From Acidobacteriota bacterium (GTDB lineage: Bacteria > Acidobacteriota > UBA4820 > DSQY01), in assembly GCA_021814355.1 (NCBI GenBank), contig JAKAIJ010000190.1, forward strand, positions 1-5,228: a DNA stretch of 5,228 nt, read 5' to 3'. A program made the translations under genes and the position numbers. The notes under the pieces were generated by a model that searched no databases, was not told the origin of the DNA, and worked only from the letters and a program-made list of their open reading frames with translations. How positions within the stretch are numbered: the first letter of the stretch is position 1; each line of letters opens with the position of its first letter. This document shows positions 1 to 5,228 of this stretch, in pieces.

Positions 1-12
1 CGGGTTGTGCGC

Positions 13-76
13 GGGCGGCGGCTCCAAGAGCGAGGGCAAATGAGAACGGTGTTCCCGCTCTTGTCCCCGCCCGCCC
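13..76. other. Long GC-rich stem-loop at the left edge
   Basis: CAAGAGCG (25-32) pairs perfectly with CGCTCTTG (56-63). The stem extends outward as GGGCGG (13-18) with CCGCCC (71-76) and CGG (19-21) with CCG (67-69), and inward as GG (34-35) with CC (54-55) after a bulge. No T-tract follows on either strand. Positions 1-179 hold no convincing gene. A short open frame from the edge ends with TGA at 41-43 and could be the tail of a plus-strand gene, but that cannot be shown from 13 residues. Confidence 0.4.
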
Positions 77-179
77 GGCGCACCCCCTGCCGCTGGCTTC
101 GCCAACGTCACGCAACGGCCTCGCGCCCGGTGCCCTGCCGAATCCGTTCCTCAGAAACGCCGAACGAATACATCAAGAA

Positions 180-190
180 AAGAAAAACCA
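180..190. repeat. Left arm of 11-bp inverted repeat, possible IS end
   Basis: AAGAAAAACCA here is the exact reverse complement of 1674-1684. The pair flanks the transposase gene. The arm is A-rich in a GC-rich window, so chance is less likely than the raw composition of the arm suggests, but it remains possible. Confidence 0.4.
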
Positions 191-298
191 CCATGGCGGT
201 GGTGTGGAGGTGGTAGTGGTAAGTGGTAGGCCCTTGAACAAAGGGGGCTTGGGAAGCGAAGCTCCGCTTTGCCCCGGAACACTATTGCGACCACCTCC
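187..298. other. Structured non-coding block 3' of the transposase
   Basis: Several nested inverted repeats lie close together. ACCACC (187-192) and GGTGGT (198-203) form a perfect 6-bp stem with a 5-base loop. GGAGGTGGT (206-214) is the exact reverse complement of ACCACCTCC (290-298). Between these arms GGGGC (244-248) pairs with GCCCC (271-275), and inside that AAGCG (254-258) pairs with CGCTT (265-269) around a 6-base loop. CCCTT (231-235) can also pair with AAGGG (241-245), as a competing fold. This could be an element end, a terminator region or a mobile hairpin repeat. No run of T follows the stems on either strand, so a simple intrinsic terminator is not supported. Confidence 0.45.
204..228. 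repeat. Short tandem hexamer repeat GTGGTA
   Basis: GTGGAG (204-209) is followed by GTGGTA (210-215), GTGGTA (216-221), one A, and GTGGTA (223-228). It lies in non-coding DNA 3' of the transposase gene and may vary in copy number by slippage. Confidence 0.6.
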
Positions 299-317
299 TT
301 GGAGCGTTGTTAAAAAC

Positions 318-1529
318 TCAAGCGCTCTCTTCGAGAGAATAGGCGGTGGTGCGGGTTGCTTTGAAGACATGCCTGCGGATGCCGGCGGGTACGCTCTTGT
401 CCGCGCGCTTCGGGGGGCAGAAGGGGCGGGGGTGGTATAGGTCGCCGGGACGACGCCCGCCGAGAGCCATATGGGGCCTGAAGCGGTTGTACCAGAGGGC
501 GAAGTCGGCAGAGAGCGTTTCGAGGTGGTCGAAGCCCTTCAGGAGAGGGACGCGCCGAAGCCATTCGTACTTGAGCGTTTGGATGGCGCGCTCGGTGACG
601 GCGATGGAGCCGTGTTTGCCGACGGCACCGAAGCGAGGCTTGACGGCGAATCGTTCGAGGAATTCTCTGAATGCGCCGCTGGTGAACTGGACGCCTCGGT
701 CGGTGATGAGGTGTTTGGGCGCACCGTAATGGTCGAAGGCCTCTTCCAACGTCCCGATGACCCATGCGGGGTTGGGCCCTTCGAGCGGTTTCACGGCGAC
801 GATCCTGCGGGAGAAGTGGTCAATGGCCACGAGAACATAGGTTGGCCAAAGACCCCACCGCGCAACCGTCGTGAGGTCCACGCTCCAGACGTGGTTCGGG
901 TACCGGGCCGGTATCGGACGCTGCGTCTTACACGCCTGGCCGGAAAAGGCGGGCGCGGCGGCCCCGTCCGGCGCCTTGGGCCGCTCCGCATGGGGCCGGA
1001 GAAGGACGTTTCGTACCGTGGACGCGGAGAGAAAGACCTTGAGCAGCGCGAGCTGTCCCGCGATGCGGAAGCGTCCCCAGGCGGGGTTGGCTCTGGCGAT
1101 CTCCCAGACCAGGGCGGTCAGGGCGGCAGAGGTCCGGTTCGCGGCCTTTCGCGGCAAAGGCTCCAGCGACTCCTCAAGGTGCAGCCACCGGTAGAGGGTC
1201 GAGCGGGCGATGCCGAAGTATTCGTGCACCCTCCGCCTGGGGACCTGAAAATATTCGAGATGCCAGAGGACGCAGAGACGCTCGTGCAGCGTGTACCTCG
1301 GACGGCGGGGGCCTTTGGCGATCTGCCGTTGGAGGAGGCCAACCAGCGCCTCAAGGCGGCTGACCTTGTCCCGAAGGAGAAGAATCTCGCGTTCCTTGTC
1401 CTCGCCGTTCCTGCGCGCCAGCGCCTCGATGGCCCGTCTCCTCCGCCCTCCCGCCCATCGGGCCGCCAGCAGGACCGCCTTGAAAAGCATCGGGACCGCG
1501 AAGGTCGCGAAGCCGTGCGGGGTCTTCAT
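318..1529 (-). CDS. DD(35)E integrase-core (rve) transposase of an IS3/IS481-like element
   Basis: A 403-residue single-frame transposase expected to cut and join DNA ends of its own element. Seen: a basic, coiled-coil-like N-terminal stretch (about 28-72); a helix-turn-helix region (about 78-117, RRRVHEYFGIARSTLYRWLH); a linker; and an rve-type catalytic core with D218 (VWSVDLT), D277 (LITDRG) and E313 (VTERAIQTLK). The last two are separated by exactly 35 residues. The family-typical tail YNRFRPHMALGGRRP follows (347-361). I chose the ATG at 1529 because AAGGAGG lies 7 bases upstream; an in-frame TTG at 1577 would add 16 residues but lacks this support. No frameshift or stop is visible and all three catalytic residues are present, so it may be active. 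Unlike classical IS3 elements it is not split into orfA/orfB. Odd: residues 8-25 are hydrophobic. The exact IS family is uncertain; assignment to the DDE/rve superfamily is secure. Confidence 0.9.
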   Translation of the reverse strand: MKTPHGFATFAVPMLFKAVLLAARWAGGRRRRAIEALARRNGEDKEREILLLRDKVSRLEALVGLLQRQIAKGPRRPRYTLHERLCVLWHLEYFQVPRRRVHEYFGIARSTLYRWLHLEESLEPLPRKAANRTSAALTALVWEIARANPAWGRFRIAGQLALLKVFLSASTVRNVLLRPHAERPKAPDGAAAPAFSGQACKTQRPIPARYPNHVWSVDLTTVARWGLWPTYVLVAIDHFSRRIVAVKPLEGPNPAWVIGTLEEAFDHYGAPKHLITDRGVQFTSGAFREFLERFAVKPRFGAVGKHGSIAVTERAIQTLKYEWLRRVPLLKGFDHLETLSADFALWYNRFRPHMALGGRRPGDLYHPRPFCPPKRADKSVPAGIRRHVFKATRTTAYSLEESA

Positions 1530-1543
1530 CCCCCTCCCTCCTT
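1530..1543 (-). promoter_or_regulatory. Shine-Dalgarno that fixes the transposase start
   Basis: On the minus strand AAGGAGG (1543-1537) sits 7 bases before the ATG at 1529. This supports the internal ATG over the TTG at 1577 as the translation start. Confidence 0.7.
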
Positions 1544-1590
1544 CAGAAAGAGACGAGAGCGCGCCACGGAAGATCAAAAAGCGATCTCAA

Positions 1591-1672
1591 GCCAAGGCGC
1601 AAAGGGCGCCAAGAAAGACCTTCTTTCAGAAAAGCAGCGCTTTCCTTTGCGTTCTCCGCGTCTTTGCGCGAC
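1591..1672. repeat. Imperfect inverted intergenic repeat built on CGCAAAG
   Basis: The left arm carries GCGCAAAG (1597-1604) and the right arm carries CTTTGCGC (1662-1669), an exact 8-bp inverted pair. The right arm has a second CTTTGCG at 1645-1651, giving a 17-base period CTTTGCG-(10)-CTTTGCG. Between the arms is a small hairpin, GAAAGA (1613-1618) with TCTTTC (1622-1627). Intergenic repeats of this CTTTGCG/CGCAAAG type are, to my knowledge, scattered in many copies through several bacterial genomes; no further copy is in this window. It lies upstream of the transposase and downstream of the zinc-ribbon operon, so it could be part of the element or an older intergenic repeat. Confidence 0.5.
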
Positions 1673-1673
1673 C

Positions 1674-1684
1674 TGGTTTTTCTT
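1674..1684. repeat. Right arm of 11-bp inverted repeat, possible IS end
   Basis: TGGTTTTTCTT pairs exactly with 180-190. It directly abuts the CGCAAAG-motif repeat, so it could instead be the outer edge of that intergenic repeat. Confidence 0.4.
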
Positions 1685-1815
1685 CGTTTCTATGGGCCGC
1701 GTTCGAGGCGGACTCCGCGCCGGCGCCCGTCGTTCGAGAGCGAGGGGCCCGCTACGCCCCGCGGGGAACGCAGGCGTGCCGCGTCAGCCGACATTTCGGC
1801 GATCTGTTCCGCAAG
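1685..1815. other. Intergenic DNA after the operon, small hairpins, no clear terminator
   Basis: Just past the stop of the last operon gene, GCCGA (1787-1791) pairs with TCGGC (1796-1800) around CATT. Further on, GGGGC (1744-1748) pairs with GCCCC (1756-1760), beside the 10-base palindrome at 1757-1766. On the minus strand no T-run follows either stem, so factor-independent termination is not demonstrated. CGTTCGAG occurs twice (1700-1707 and 1731-1738). I see no gene here. Confidence 0.35.
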
Positions 1816-2430
1816 TCACCGGAGCCCGAAGAAGTAGGCGTCCGGGAAGGTGTGGCCGAGGACGCCGTCCACCCAGAGCTTGGGTCCCCGGAAGAAGGGC
1901 ACCGCGGCGTAGGCCACCGAGGAGGCCTCGAACCGGAGCTCCACACCGGTGACGTCCTGGACCCGGTCCAGGTAGCCGAGCCAGGTGAGGCAGGCCATCC
2001 GGGCGAGGTTGGCGGGGTCCACCACGCCCGGCAGAATGGGGCCGGCGCCCGCCTCCGCTTCCCGGGGCGGCTCGGGGAGCAGGGCGTAGGCCTGGGTGAG
2101 GTTTTCATGGTAGGGGGCCTTGGGGTTCCAGAAGGCCGGGAAATAGAGCGACCCCAGCGGGGTCATGGCCCGGTACGCCCCCGCCTTCGAACCCTCCTCG
2201 CAGCGCCAGGAGGCCCGGCCCTCGAGCCGCCAGAAGGGGGCGTAGAGGGTCCTGCGGCCCTCGGAGGGGACCGCCGCCTCCAGGTAGACGAGGGGGAACG
2301 CCTTTTCGGGGGCCGGCATGAACCGCGCCGTGCGGCAGGCCGCGCAGGTGTAGACGCGCGAAGAGCCCTCCCCGTCCAGTTCGCCCTGGCAGCGTGGGCA
2401 CGCGAGGAGCCGCAGGAGCTCCCCGCTCAC
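1816..2430 (-). CDS. Soluble zinc-ribbon protein of unknown function (ZrC)
   Basis: A 204-residue protein that I do not recognise as a named family. C11-P-R-C14 and C29-A-A-C32, 14 residues apart, form a probable rubredoxin-like zinc ribbon. Next come APFWRLEG (64-71) and a C-terminal module, VPFFRG (177-182) with WVDGVLG (186-192). It has no membrane segment and ends 12 residues after WVDGVLG. It starts at GTG (2430-2428) with GGAGGAGG 7 bases upstream, and its start overlaps the ZrB stop as GTGA, so the two are probably translationally coupled. It looks like a shortened, membrane-free relative of ZrA: it lacks the P.VSE segment after the zinc ribbon and the terminal helices. It may dock to membrane-bound ZrA or ZrB, but that is inference. 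The zinc ribbon is confident; the function is unknown. Confidence 0.85.
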   Translation of the reverse strand: MSGELLRLLACPRCQGELDGEGSSRVYTCAACRTARFMPAPEKAFPLVYLEAAVPSEGRRTLYAPFWRLEGRASWRCEEGSKAGAYRAMTPLGSLYFPAFWNPKAPYHENLTQAYALLPEPPREAEAGAGPILPGVVDPANLARMACLTWLGYLDRVQDVTGVELRFEASSVAYAAVPFFRGPKLWVDGVLGHTFPDAYFFGLR

Positions 2431-3572
2431 GAGGGCTCCTCCTCCCGGCGGGGCTCAAAAAGGCTCTTGAGAATGCCGAATACCGTGTCAATGACCGGCT
2501 GGAGAGGGCTCGGGGGCGACTCGCCGGCCAGCTCGAGCCGCAGCCCCGCGGGAGTGATCCGCGCCACGTAGGGCTTGCGCACGAGGTCCCAGGCGACGCC
2601 GAGGGCGGCGCTCACGAGCCCCGTCGCGACCAGCAGAAAAAATCCGACCATGAGCAGGATGGGGGGCGCGAAGAGGAGCCTCACGGCCTCGGCGGCGGGC
2701 ACGACCCCCAGCCCCCTCAGGAAGAGCCCCGCGAGGTAGCCGAGGAGCGCCACCACGGGGAGCCCCAGGAGGTACCCCCAGTCGCGCCGGAAGGGCAACT
2801 GTCCCGAGAGGGGCTGCCCCTCCAGCTCCTCCACCACGAGGCGGAAGAGCTCCTTGCCGTACCGGAAGGTGAGAACCTGCACCGGGACGTAGACCACCGC
2901 CGGGTGCAGGTCTAGCATCTTCAGCCCCCCGGTCCCCTCGCAGCTCGCCACGCCCTTCTCGACGACGAGGGAAAGCGGAAGGTCCGGGTCCACCACTTCG
3001 GCCCCGCGCGCCAGGTCCGCCGGAGCGGCGGGTCGGGCCCTCTCCAGCCGCGACACGATCTTGCCGCGCACCGCCTCCTCCGGGAGGTCGAACCCCTCGA
3101 AGGCCGACGCCGGGTAGACGTAGAAGAAGTCCCCCAGCACCACCCGGGCGTCCTCCTCCCAGACCGTGTCCACCTTGGAGGTCCGGTAGGCGCGCGCGGC
3201 CGGCCCGCCCATGTCGGCCGAGTGTTCGAGGTCGGGCCGCCAGCGGCGCACGATCCGCTCCCTGCCGGCGGTCAGCACCCCGCCGCGCTTCCCCGTGAGC
3301 AGGTAGAAGGGCAGAAAGCTCCGGCGGGACTGGAGGAGGAGCGCCCGCGAGGCAAGGTCCCTCGGCAGGTAGGGACTCTTGAAGAGCCGGAGCACGCGGG
3401 CCCGCACCGCGGCCTCGGAGACCTCGGGCTCCAGGGCCAGGGTGGGCAGAAACTCCTCCGCGGCGTAGTAGAGCGCCTGGCCGCAGAACCCGCACGAGAG
3501 GCGGCGCTCCGCCAGGGGCGGCGCGAGCGTGCCCCCGCACTTCGGGCAGCCCAGGGCGCGCGGGGACTTCAC
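2427..3572 (-). CDS. Zinc-ribbon membrane protein of unknown function (ZrB)
   Basis: A 381-residue protein not matched to a named family. C9-P-K-C12 and C27-G-F-C30, again 14 residues apart, give an N-terminal zinc ribbon. PEVSEAAVRARVL (49-61) parallels ZrA, and SFLPFYLLTG (85-94) is the shared PFW/PFY motif. A middle region of about 130 residues has no counterpart in ZrA or ZrC. A diverged module follows (VYVPVQVLTFRYG, 227-239, to QLP at 258-260). Two hydrophobic spans, about 268-290 and 301-327, are probable membrane helices, and about 50 polar or amphipathic residues end the protein. Predicted topology is cytoplasmic N- and C-termini with a membrane hairpin. It starts at GTG (3572-3570), overlapping the ZrA stop as GTGA, with GAGGGG 5 bases upstream. 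It is the largest of three adjacent paralogues; role unknown. Confidence 0.88.
   Translation of the reverse strand: MKSPRALGCPKCGGTLAPPLAERRLSCGFCGQALYYAAEEFLPTLALEPEVSEAAVRARVLRLFKSPYLPRDLASRALLLQSRRSFLPFYLLTGKRGGVLTAGRERIVRRWRPDLEHSADMGGPAARAYRTSKVDTVWEEDARVVLGDFFYVYPASAFEGFDLPEEAVRGKIVSRLERARPAAPADLARGAEVVDPDLPLSLVVEKGVASCEGTGGLKMLDLHPAVVYVPVQVLTFRYGKELFRLVVEELEGQPLSGQLPFRRDWGYLLGLPVVALLGYLAGLFLRGLGVVPAAEAVRLLFAPPILLMVGFFLLVATGLVSAALGVAWDLVRKPYVARITPAGLRLELAGESPPSPLQPVIDTVFGILKSLFEPRREEEPS
2431..2445 (-). promoter_or_regulatory. Shine-Dalgarno of ZrC inside the ZrB 3' end
   Basis: GGAGGAGG (2445-2438, minus strand) lies 7 bases before the GTG start and inside the ZrB coding sequence. It supports the GTG start and coupled translation. 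Confidence 0.65.
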
Positions 3573-4300
3573 GGGAGCCCCTCGGCGGCCAGACGGTGCC
3601 GCAGGAAGGGATAGGCAACCGCGGCCGTGGCCGCCACCGCCAGGAGGCTCAACCCCGCGTGGGGAATGAGGAGCGCCTCAAGGGCGAAGAGCCCGCAGAG
3701 CCCCAGGAGAACCCGCATGGAGCGGCGGCCGATCGCGAGCGCCAGCGCGGGAGGGGTTTCTCCGAGAAAGACCGCGCCGGTCACGCCGTCCACCCAGGCT
3801 TCGTAGCCGTGCCCGGCTGCCGCGCCATAGACCAGCCGGAAGAAGGGGACGTTGTGGAGGGCGAGCCCCGCGGGCGTCCCCGACTCCCCCCACCGCGACG
3901 TGGCCGTCTCGGAGCAGGCCACCGGCTCGAATCCCCCCGCGGCCGCGTCGCCCTCCACGGGCACGGCTCCGGAGGGCGGGAGCCGGTAGCCCGCGAGCGG
4001 CGCCGGCTCGGGCGAGAAGGCGGCCGTCGTCGTCGTGGTGCCGGCCCCGCGGACCGCCCAGAACGGGAGCAGCAGCTTCTGGACCGAGCGCACCGGCTGG
4101 GGGGCCACCTCCCGCCGCCGGAGCTCCTGCGCGAAGAGGTCCTTCGCCCGCGTCTCCGAGACGTTGGGCGGAAGGTCGAAGCGCAGGAAGGTGTGGGCGC
4201 GGTCGAGGTAGAGCGTGGAGCCGCAGTAGGCGCAGGAGAGGAACGGGTCGTCCCGCAGGAGCTCGATCTTCGCGGCGCACTTCGCGCAGGCGACCTGCAT
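3569..4300 (-). CDS. Zinc-ribbon membrane protein of unknown function (ZrA)
   Basis: A 243-residue protein directly after mpl. C5-A-K-C8 and C23-A-Y-C26, with 14 residues between, form a zinc ribbon at the extreme N-terminus. PNVSETRAKDLFAQEL (45-60) and LLLPFWAVRG (76-85) follow, then a threonine-rich stretch (88-92). The C-terminal module is VPFFRLVYG (151-159) and YEAWVDGVTGAVFLGETP (166-183). Such V(D/N)G.TG.v.Ge.P endings also occur, as I recall, in other bacterial zinc-ribbon proteins of unknown role. Two hydrophobic helices (about 195-213 and 215-233) form a C-terminal membrane hairpin, so the zinc ribbon probably faces the cytoplasm. The ATG start lies 9 bases past the mpl stop, and GGAGG begins within that gap. 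Function unknown; a link to the cell envelope rests on the mpl context only. Confidence 0.88.
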   Translation of the reverse strand: MQVACAKCAAKIELLRDDPFLSCAYCGSTLYLDRAHTFLRFDLPPNVSETRAKDLFAQELRRREVAPQPVRSVQKLLLPFWAVRGAGTTTTTAAFSPEPAPLAGYRLPPSGAVPVEGDAAAGGFEPVACSETATSRWGESGTPAGLALHNVPFFRLVYGAAAGHGYEAWVDGVTGAVFLGETPPALALAIGRRSMRVLLGLCGLFALEALLIPHAGLSLLAVAATAAVAYPFLRHRLAAEGLP

Positions 4301-4310
4301 CCGCCCTCCT
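4301..4310 (-). promoter_or_regulatory. Shine-Dalgarno of ZrA overlapping the mpl stop
   Basis: On the minus strand the mpl TGA runs directly into GGAGG (4309-4305), 4 bases before the ZrA ATG. The ribosome finishing mpl would cover this site, consistent with coupled expression of mpl and ZrA. Confidence 0.65.
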
Positions 4311-5228
4311 CAACCCCGCGCCTGGAGCCGCTCGGCCAGCCGCCGGGGCGTCCCGCCGAAGGCGCCCGACGAGAGAAACGCCACCAGCGCCCCCGGGGAC
4401 GCCTCCGGAAGGACCGCTTCCAGGCAACCCTCGTAGGAGTCCACCACGCGGACCCGCTTGCCCATCCCCTCGAGGGCGGCGGCCACGCGCCCGAGGTCGA
4501 GCCGCCGGGGGGCGGGGATCTTCACCGACGCCTGGAGGGGACCCAGCACCACCGCGTCGGCGCTCGAGAAGGCGGGGGGCAGGGTCTGCTGGTGGAGGTC
4601 GGTCTGGCACGTGTAGGAGCGGGGCTCGAAACAGGCCACCAGCCGCTCGGGCCGGAAGCGCTGGTGGAAGGCCTTCAGGGTTTCGGCGATGGCGGTGGGG
4701 TGGTGGGCGAAGTCGTCGAGCACGGTGATCCCCCCCGCGCGGTAAACCACCTCCTGGCGCCGCTTCACCCCCGAGAAGCCGGGGAGGGCCGCGCGCAGCG
4801 CTTCGAGCTCGGCTCCCGCCGCCAGGCACGCCGCCAGTGCCCCCACGGCGTTGCGCAGGTTGTGGGCGCCGTAGAGGGGGCTTTGGAAGGCGCCTCGGTC
4901 CCGCCCTTGGTGGAGAAGATGGAACGTCGTCCCCTCGGTCGTGTAGGCCACCGCCGCGGCGGACCAGCTCTCTCCTCCCGCGAGGCCGAAGGATTCCACC
5001 TTCCGGCCCGCGAACCGCAGCAGCCGCTCCACCGGTTCCGACTCGGTCCCCGCCAGAATGATCCCCTCGGGTCTCACCGCGTCGAAGAGCCGCAGGAACG
5101 CCGTCTCTAGGTGGGCGAGGTCCCGGAAGTTGTCCAGGTGGTCCATCTCGATGTTGTTGAGCAGGAGCACCGACGGGTCGTAGTGGAGGAACTTGGGGCC
5201 TTTGTCGAAGAAGGCCGTCTCGTACTCG
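4310..5228 (-). CDS. mpl: UDP-N-acetylmuramate:L-alanyl-gamma-D-glutamyl-meso-diaminopimelate ligase, 3' part
   Basis: Mpl is a cytoplasmic ATP-dependent Mur-family ligase that joins recycled murein tripeptide to UDP-MurNAc, returning cell-wall fragments to peptidoglycan synthesis. The window holds the last 305 residues of an expected 450-460. The frame is open to the right edge. The visible part begins EYETAFFDKGPKFLHYDP, which closely matches the E. coli Mpl segment EYDCAFFDKRSKF. NNIEMDHLD (24-32) is typical of Mur ligases, GAHN (120-123) corresponds to the usual EHN, LDDFAHHPTAI (170-180) distinguishes Mpl from MurC (DDYGHHP), and EPRSYT (201-206) and SSGAFGG (286-292) complete the C-terminal domain. 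The ATP-binding GTHGKTT loop and the start lie outside the window. It is the upstream gene of the visible operon, 9 bases before ZrA. Replacement of Glu by Ala at the EHN site is a mild oddity. Assignment is strong. Confidence 0.95.
   Translation of the reverse strand, partial: EYETAFFDKGPKFLHYDPSVLLLNNIEMDHLDNFRDLAHLETAFLRLFDAVRPEGIILAGTESEPVERLLRFAGRKVESFGLAGGESWSAAAVAYTTEGTTFHLLHQGRDRGAFQSPLYGAHNLRNAVGALAACLAAGAELEALRAALPGFSGVKRRQEVVYRAGGITVLDDFAHHPTAIAETLKAFHQRFRPERLVACFEPRSYTCQTDLHQQTLPPAFSSADAVVLGPLQASVKIPAPRRLDLGRVAAALEGMGKRVRVVDSYEGCLEAVLPEASPGALVAFLSSGAFGGTPRRLAERLQARG

Larger units (their letters stand above)
180..1684 (-). mobile_element. Candidate insertion sequence around the DDE transposase (ends tentative)
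   Basis: The transposase must belong to a mobile element, and the only sizeable matching inverted pair I found outside it is AAGAAAAACCA at 180-190 and its reverse complement at 1674-1684. These would bound about 1505 bases, a usual size for a one-gene DDE element. The match can be extended loosely outward (CAT near 171-173 and 1692-1694) only with an indel. No target-site duplication is visible at either boundary, and the arms are A-rich and so less informative. The true ends may lie closer to the gene. The presence of an element is likely; the coordinates are inference. Confidence 0.4.

Noticed and set aside
204..228. CRISPR-like array
   Set aside because: The repeats are six bases long and contiguous, with no spacers and no cas genes in the window.
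231..275. Similarity between the left hairpin and 1631-1660 as transposon ends
   Set aside because: Both contain AAAGG and AAGCG-like pieces, but the spacing differs and no continuous match exceeds what short GC-rich stems give by chance.
7..440. Short plus-strand open frames in the left region (7-216 and 204-440)
   Set aside because: They cross hairpins and the GTGGTA repeat, have no ribosome-binding site I can see, and their translations are basic and of low complexity.
1530..1577. TTG start adding 16 residues to the transposase
   Set aside because: The ATG at 1529 has a well-placed AAGGAGG, and I see nothing comparable before the TTG at 1577.
1700..1738. Direct repeat CGTTCGAG as a target-site duplication
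   Set aside because: Both copies lie on the same side of the transposase and do not flank it, so they cannot be its target duplication.
1787..1800. Intrinsic terminator of the operon
   Set aside because: The stem is only 5 bp and no T-run follows on the minus strand.
471..1952. Long plus-strand open frame of 493 codons opposite the transposase
   Set aside because: It lies antisense to a clear DDE transposase, its translation is Arg/Gly/Glu-rich without recognisable motifs, and it runs into DNA opposite ZrC. It is a GC-driven shadow.
2488..3618. Alternative minus-strand frame of 376 codons overlapping ZrB
   Set aside because: Its Gly/Arg/Ala/Pro-rich translation has no domain, while the ZrB frame has the zinc ribbon, membrane helices and coupled junctions.
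3596..5110. Long plus-strand open frame of 504 codons opposite mpl and ZrA
   Set aside because: The translation is low-complexity Arg/Gly/Pro/Glu and lies antisense to well-recognised mpl motifs, so it is a shadow.

Overview
This is a GC-rich bacterial window whose real genes all lie on the minus strand. It splits into an accessory part (about 1-1815, with a transposase and repeat-rich non-coding DNA) and a tight operon (about 1816-5228). The right edge cuts a muropeptide ligase gene (mpl), a peptidoglycan-recycling enzyme best known from Gram-negative bacteria. High GC, mpl and a CGCAAAG-type intergenic repeat would fit an environmental lineage such as Desulfobacterota, Myxococcota or Acidobacteriota. 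That placement is weak inference; there is no rRNA or other phylogenetic marker.

Operon, read right to left: mpl (partial, 5228-4310); an N-terminal zinc-ribbon protein with two C-terminal membrane helices (4300-3569, called ZrA here); a larger zinc-ribbon membrane protein (3572-2427, ZrB); and a soluble zinc-ribbon protein (2430-1816, ZrC). mpl and ZrA are 9 bases apart, with the ZrA Shine-Dalgarno touching the mpl stop. ZrA/ZrB and ZrB/ZrC each overlap by four bases (GTGA). The three zinc-ribbon proteins appear paralogous: each has CxxC-X14-CxxC near the N-terminus, then a PFW/PFY motif. ZrA and ZrC also share a C-terminal VPFF...WVDGV.G module, and ZrB has a diverged version of it. I cannot assign them a function. 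This trio is the most interesting content of the window.

Accessory part: a complete DD(35)E (rve-type) transposase of 403 residues (1529-318). It is flanked on the right by an inverted CGCAAAG-motif repeat (about 1591-1684). On the left is a structured non-coding block (187-298) with a GTGGTA tandem repeat, a 9-bp inverted repeat and a nested hairpin. An 11-bp inverted repeat at 180-190 and 1674-1684 could mark the ends of a ~1.5-kb insertion sequence, but I see no target duplication. Positions 1-179 hold a GC-rich stem-loop and no convincing gene; a gene may end in or just before this part.
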